Part shown: positions 29,143-29,154 of the stretch, piece by piece
How positions within the stretch are numbered: position 1 is the stretch's first letter
How the letters are laid out: the number at the start of each line of letters is the position of its first letter
Source of the DNA: Gaiellasilicea sp963829845
Lineage (GTDB): Bacteria > Actinomycetota > Thermoleophilia > Gaiellales > Gaiellaceae
Direction of reading: 5' to 3'
NCBI GenBank assembly: GCA_963829845.1
Contig: CAWHKD010000002.1
Coordinates: 1 to 29,154 of the forward strand
Length of the DNA stretch: 29,154 nucleotides
The notes under the pieces: model-generated
The model's input: the letters and a program-made list of their open reading frames with translations, nothing else
The model's database searches: none
What the model was told of the DNA's origin: nothing
Made by a program: the position numbers and the translations under genes

Positions 29143-29154
29143 GATCGACCCATG

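Noticed and set aside
1..29154. tRNA or other known RNA genes
   Set aside because: I saw no T-loop/acceptor pattern with a proper cloverleaf and no gap with rRNA, tmRNA or RNase P features; a covariance search would be needed to be sure.

Overview
The window is about 70% GC and almost every gene lies on the minus strand in long, tightly packed runs. The gene content and order (SMC, RNase III, AcpP, PlsX, L32, DUF177 and a SepIVA-like coiled-coil protein next to CoaD and RsmD; frequent GTG/TTG starts; a BTAD-type regulator) point to a high-GC Actinobacteriota chromosome. My best guess is the Thermoleophilia/Gaiellales side, but that is inference. I found no tRNA, rRNA, CRISPR array or phage genes, and no gene-free stretch longer than about 300 bases.

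Layout in the direction of transcription (right to left): (i) 28.85-19.7 kb, a translation plus riboflavin operon: priA, def, fmt, rsmB, rpe, ribD, ribE, ribBA, ribH, then a broken small RDD-like gene. Junctions are mostly 4-base overlaps or gaps below 30 bases. (ii) 19.7-16.8 kb: rpmB, then an Asp23-like gene, fakA, a lone receiver domain and degV. FakA and DegV (FakB) form the two-part fatty-acid kinase, so this block probably feeds acyl-phosphate to PlsX, which is also in the window. (iii) 16.8-13.2 kb: degV runs in frame into recG with no stop codon, followed by a GNAT gene. (iv) 12.1-13.15 kb: a complete IS481-family element with a 6-bp target duplication, placed exactly between two convergent stop codons. 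(v) 11.5-5.0 kb: rsmD, coaD, a SepIVA-like gene, DUF177, an ABC-F ATPase wedged before rpmF, then plsX, acpP and rnc. (vi) 4.9-0 kb: a plus-strand BTAD regulator divergent from a DsrE-like and a DUF1059-like gene, then smc and the first codons of another gene. At the right edge, a plus-strand ORF joins the start of an ABC ATPase to what looks like the tail of a permease. An ATG at 29152 may start the next gene.

Two things stand out. First, the gaps hold unusually elaborate inverted-repeat structures. Two intergenic elements (7166-7319 minus, 16798-16904 plus) share two nearly identical internal strands, while their helices differ by compensating base changes, which is the signature of a conserved structured nucleic-acid family. 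A separate 219-base branched palindrome lies on the other side of rpmF, and shorter hairpin families recur elsewhere.

Second, four genes (smc, plsX, a GNAT gene and an RDD-like gene) each carry one apparent single-base indel. Because two of these are normally essential and the indels go both ways, assembly error is the likeliest cause. Reading frames here should be used with that in mind.
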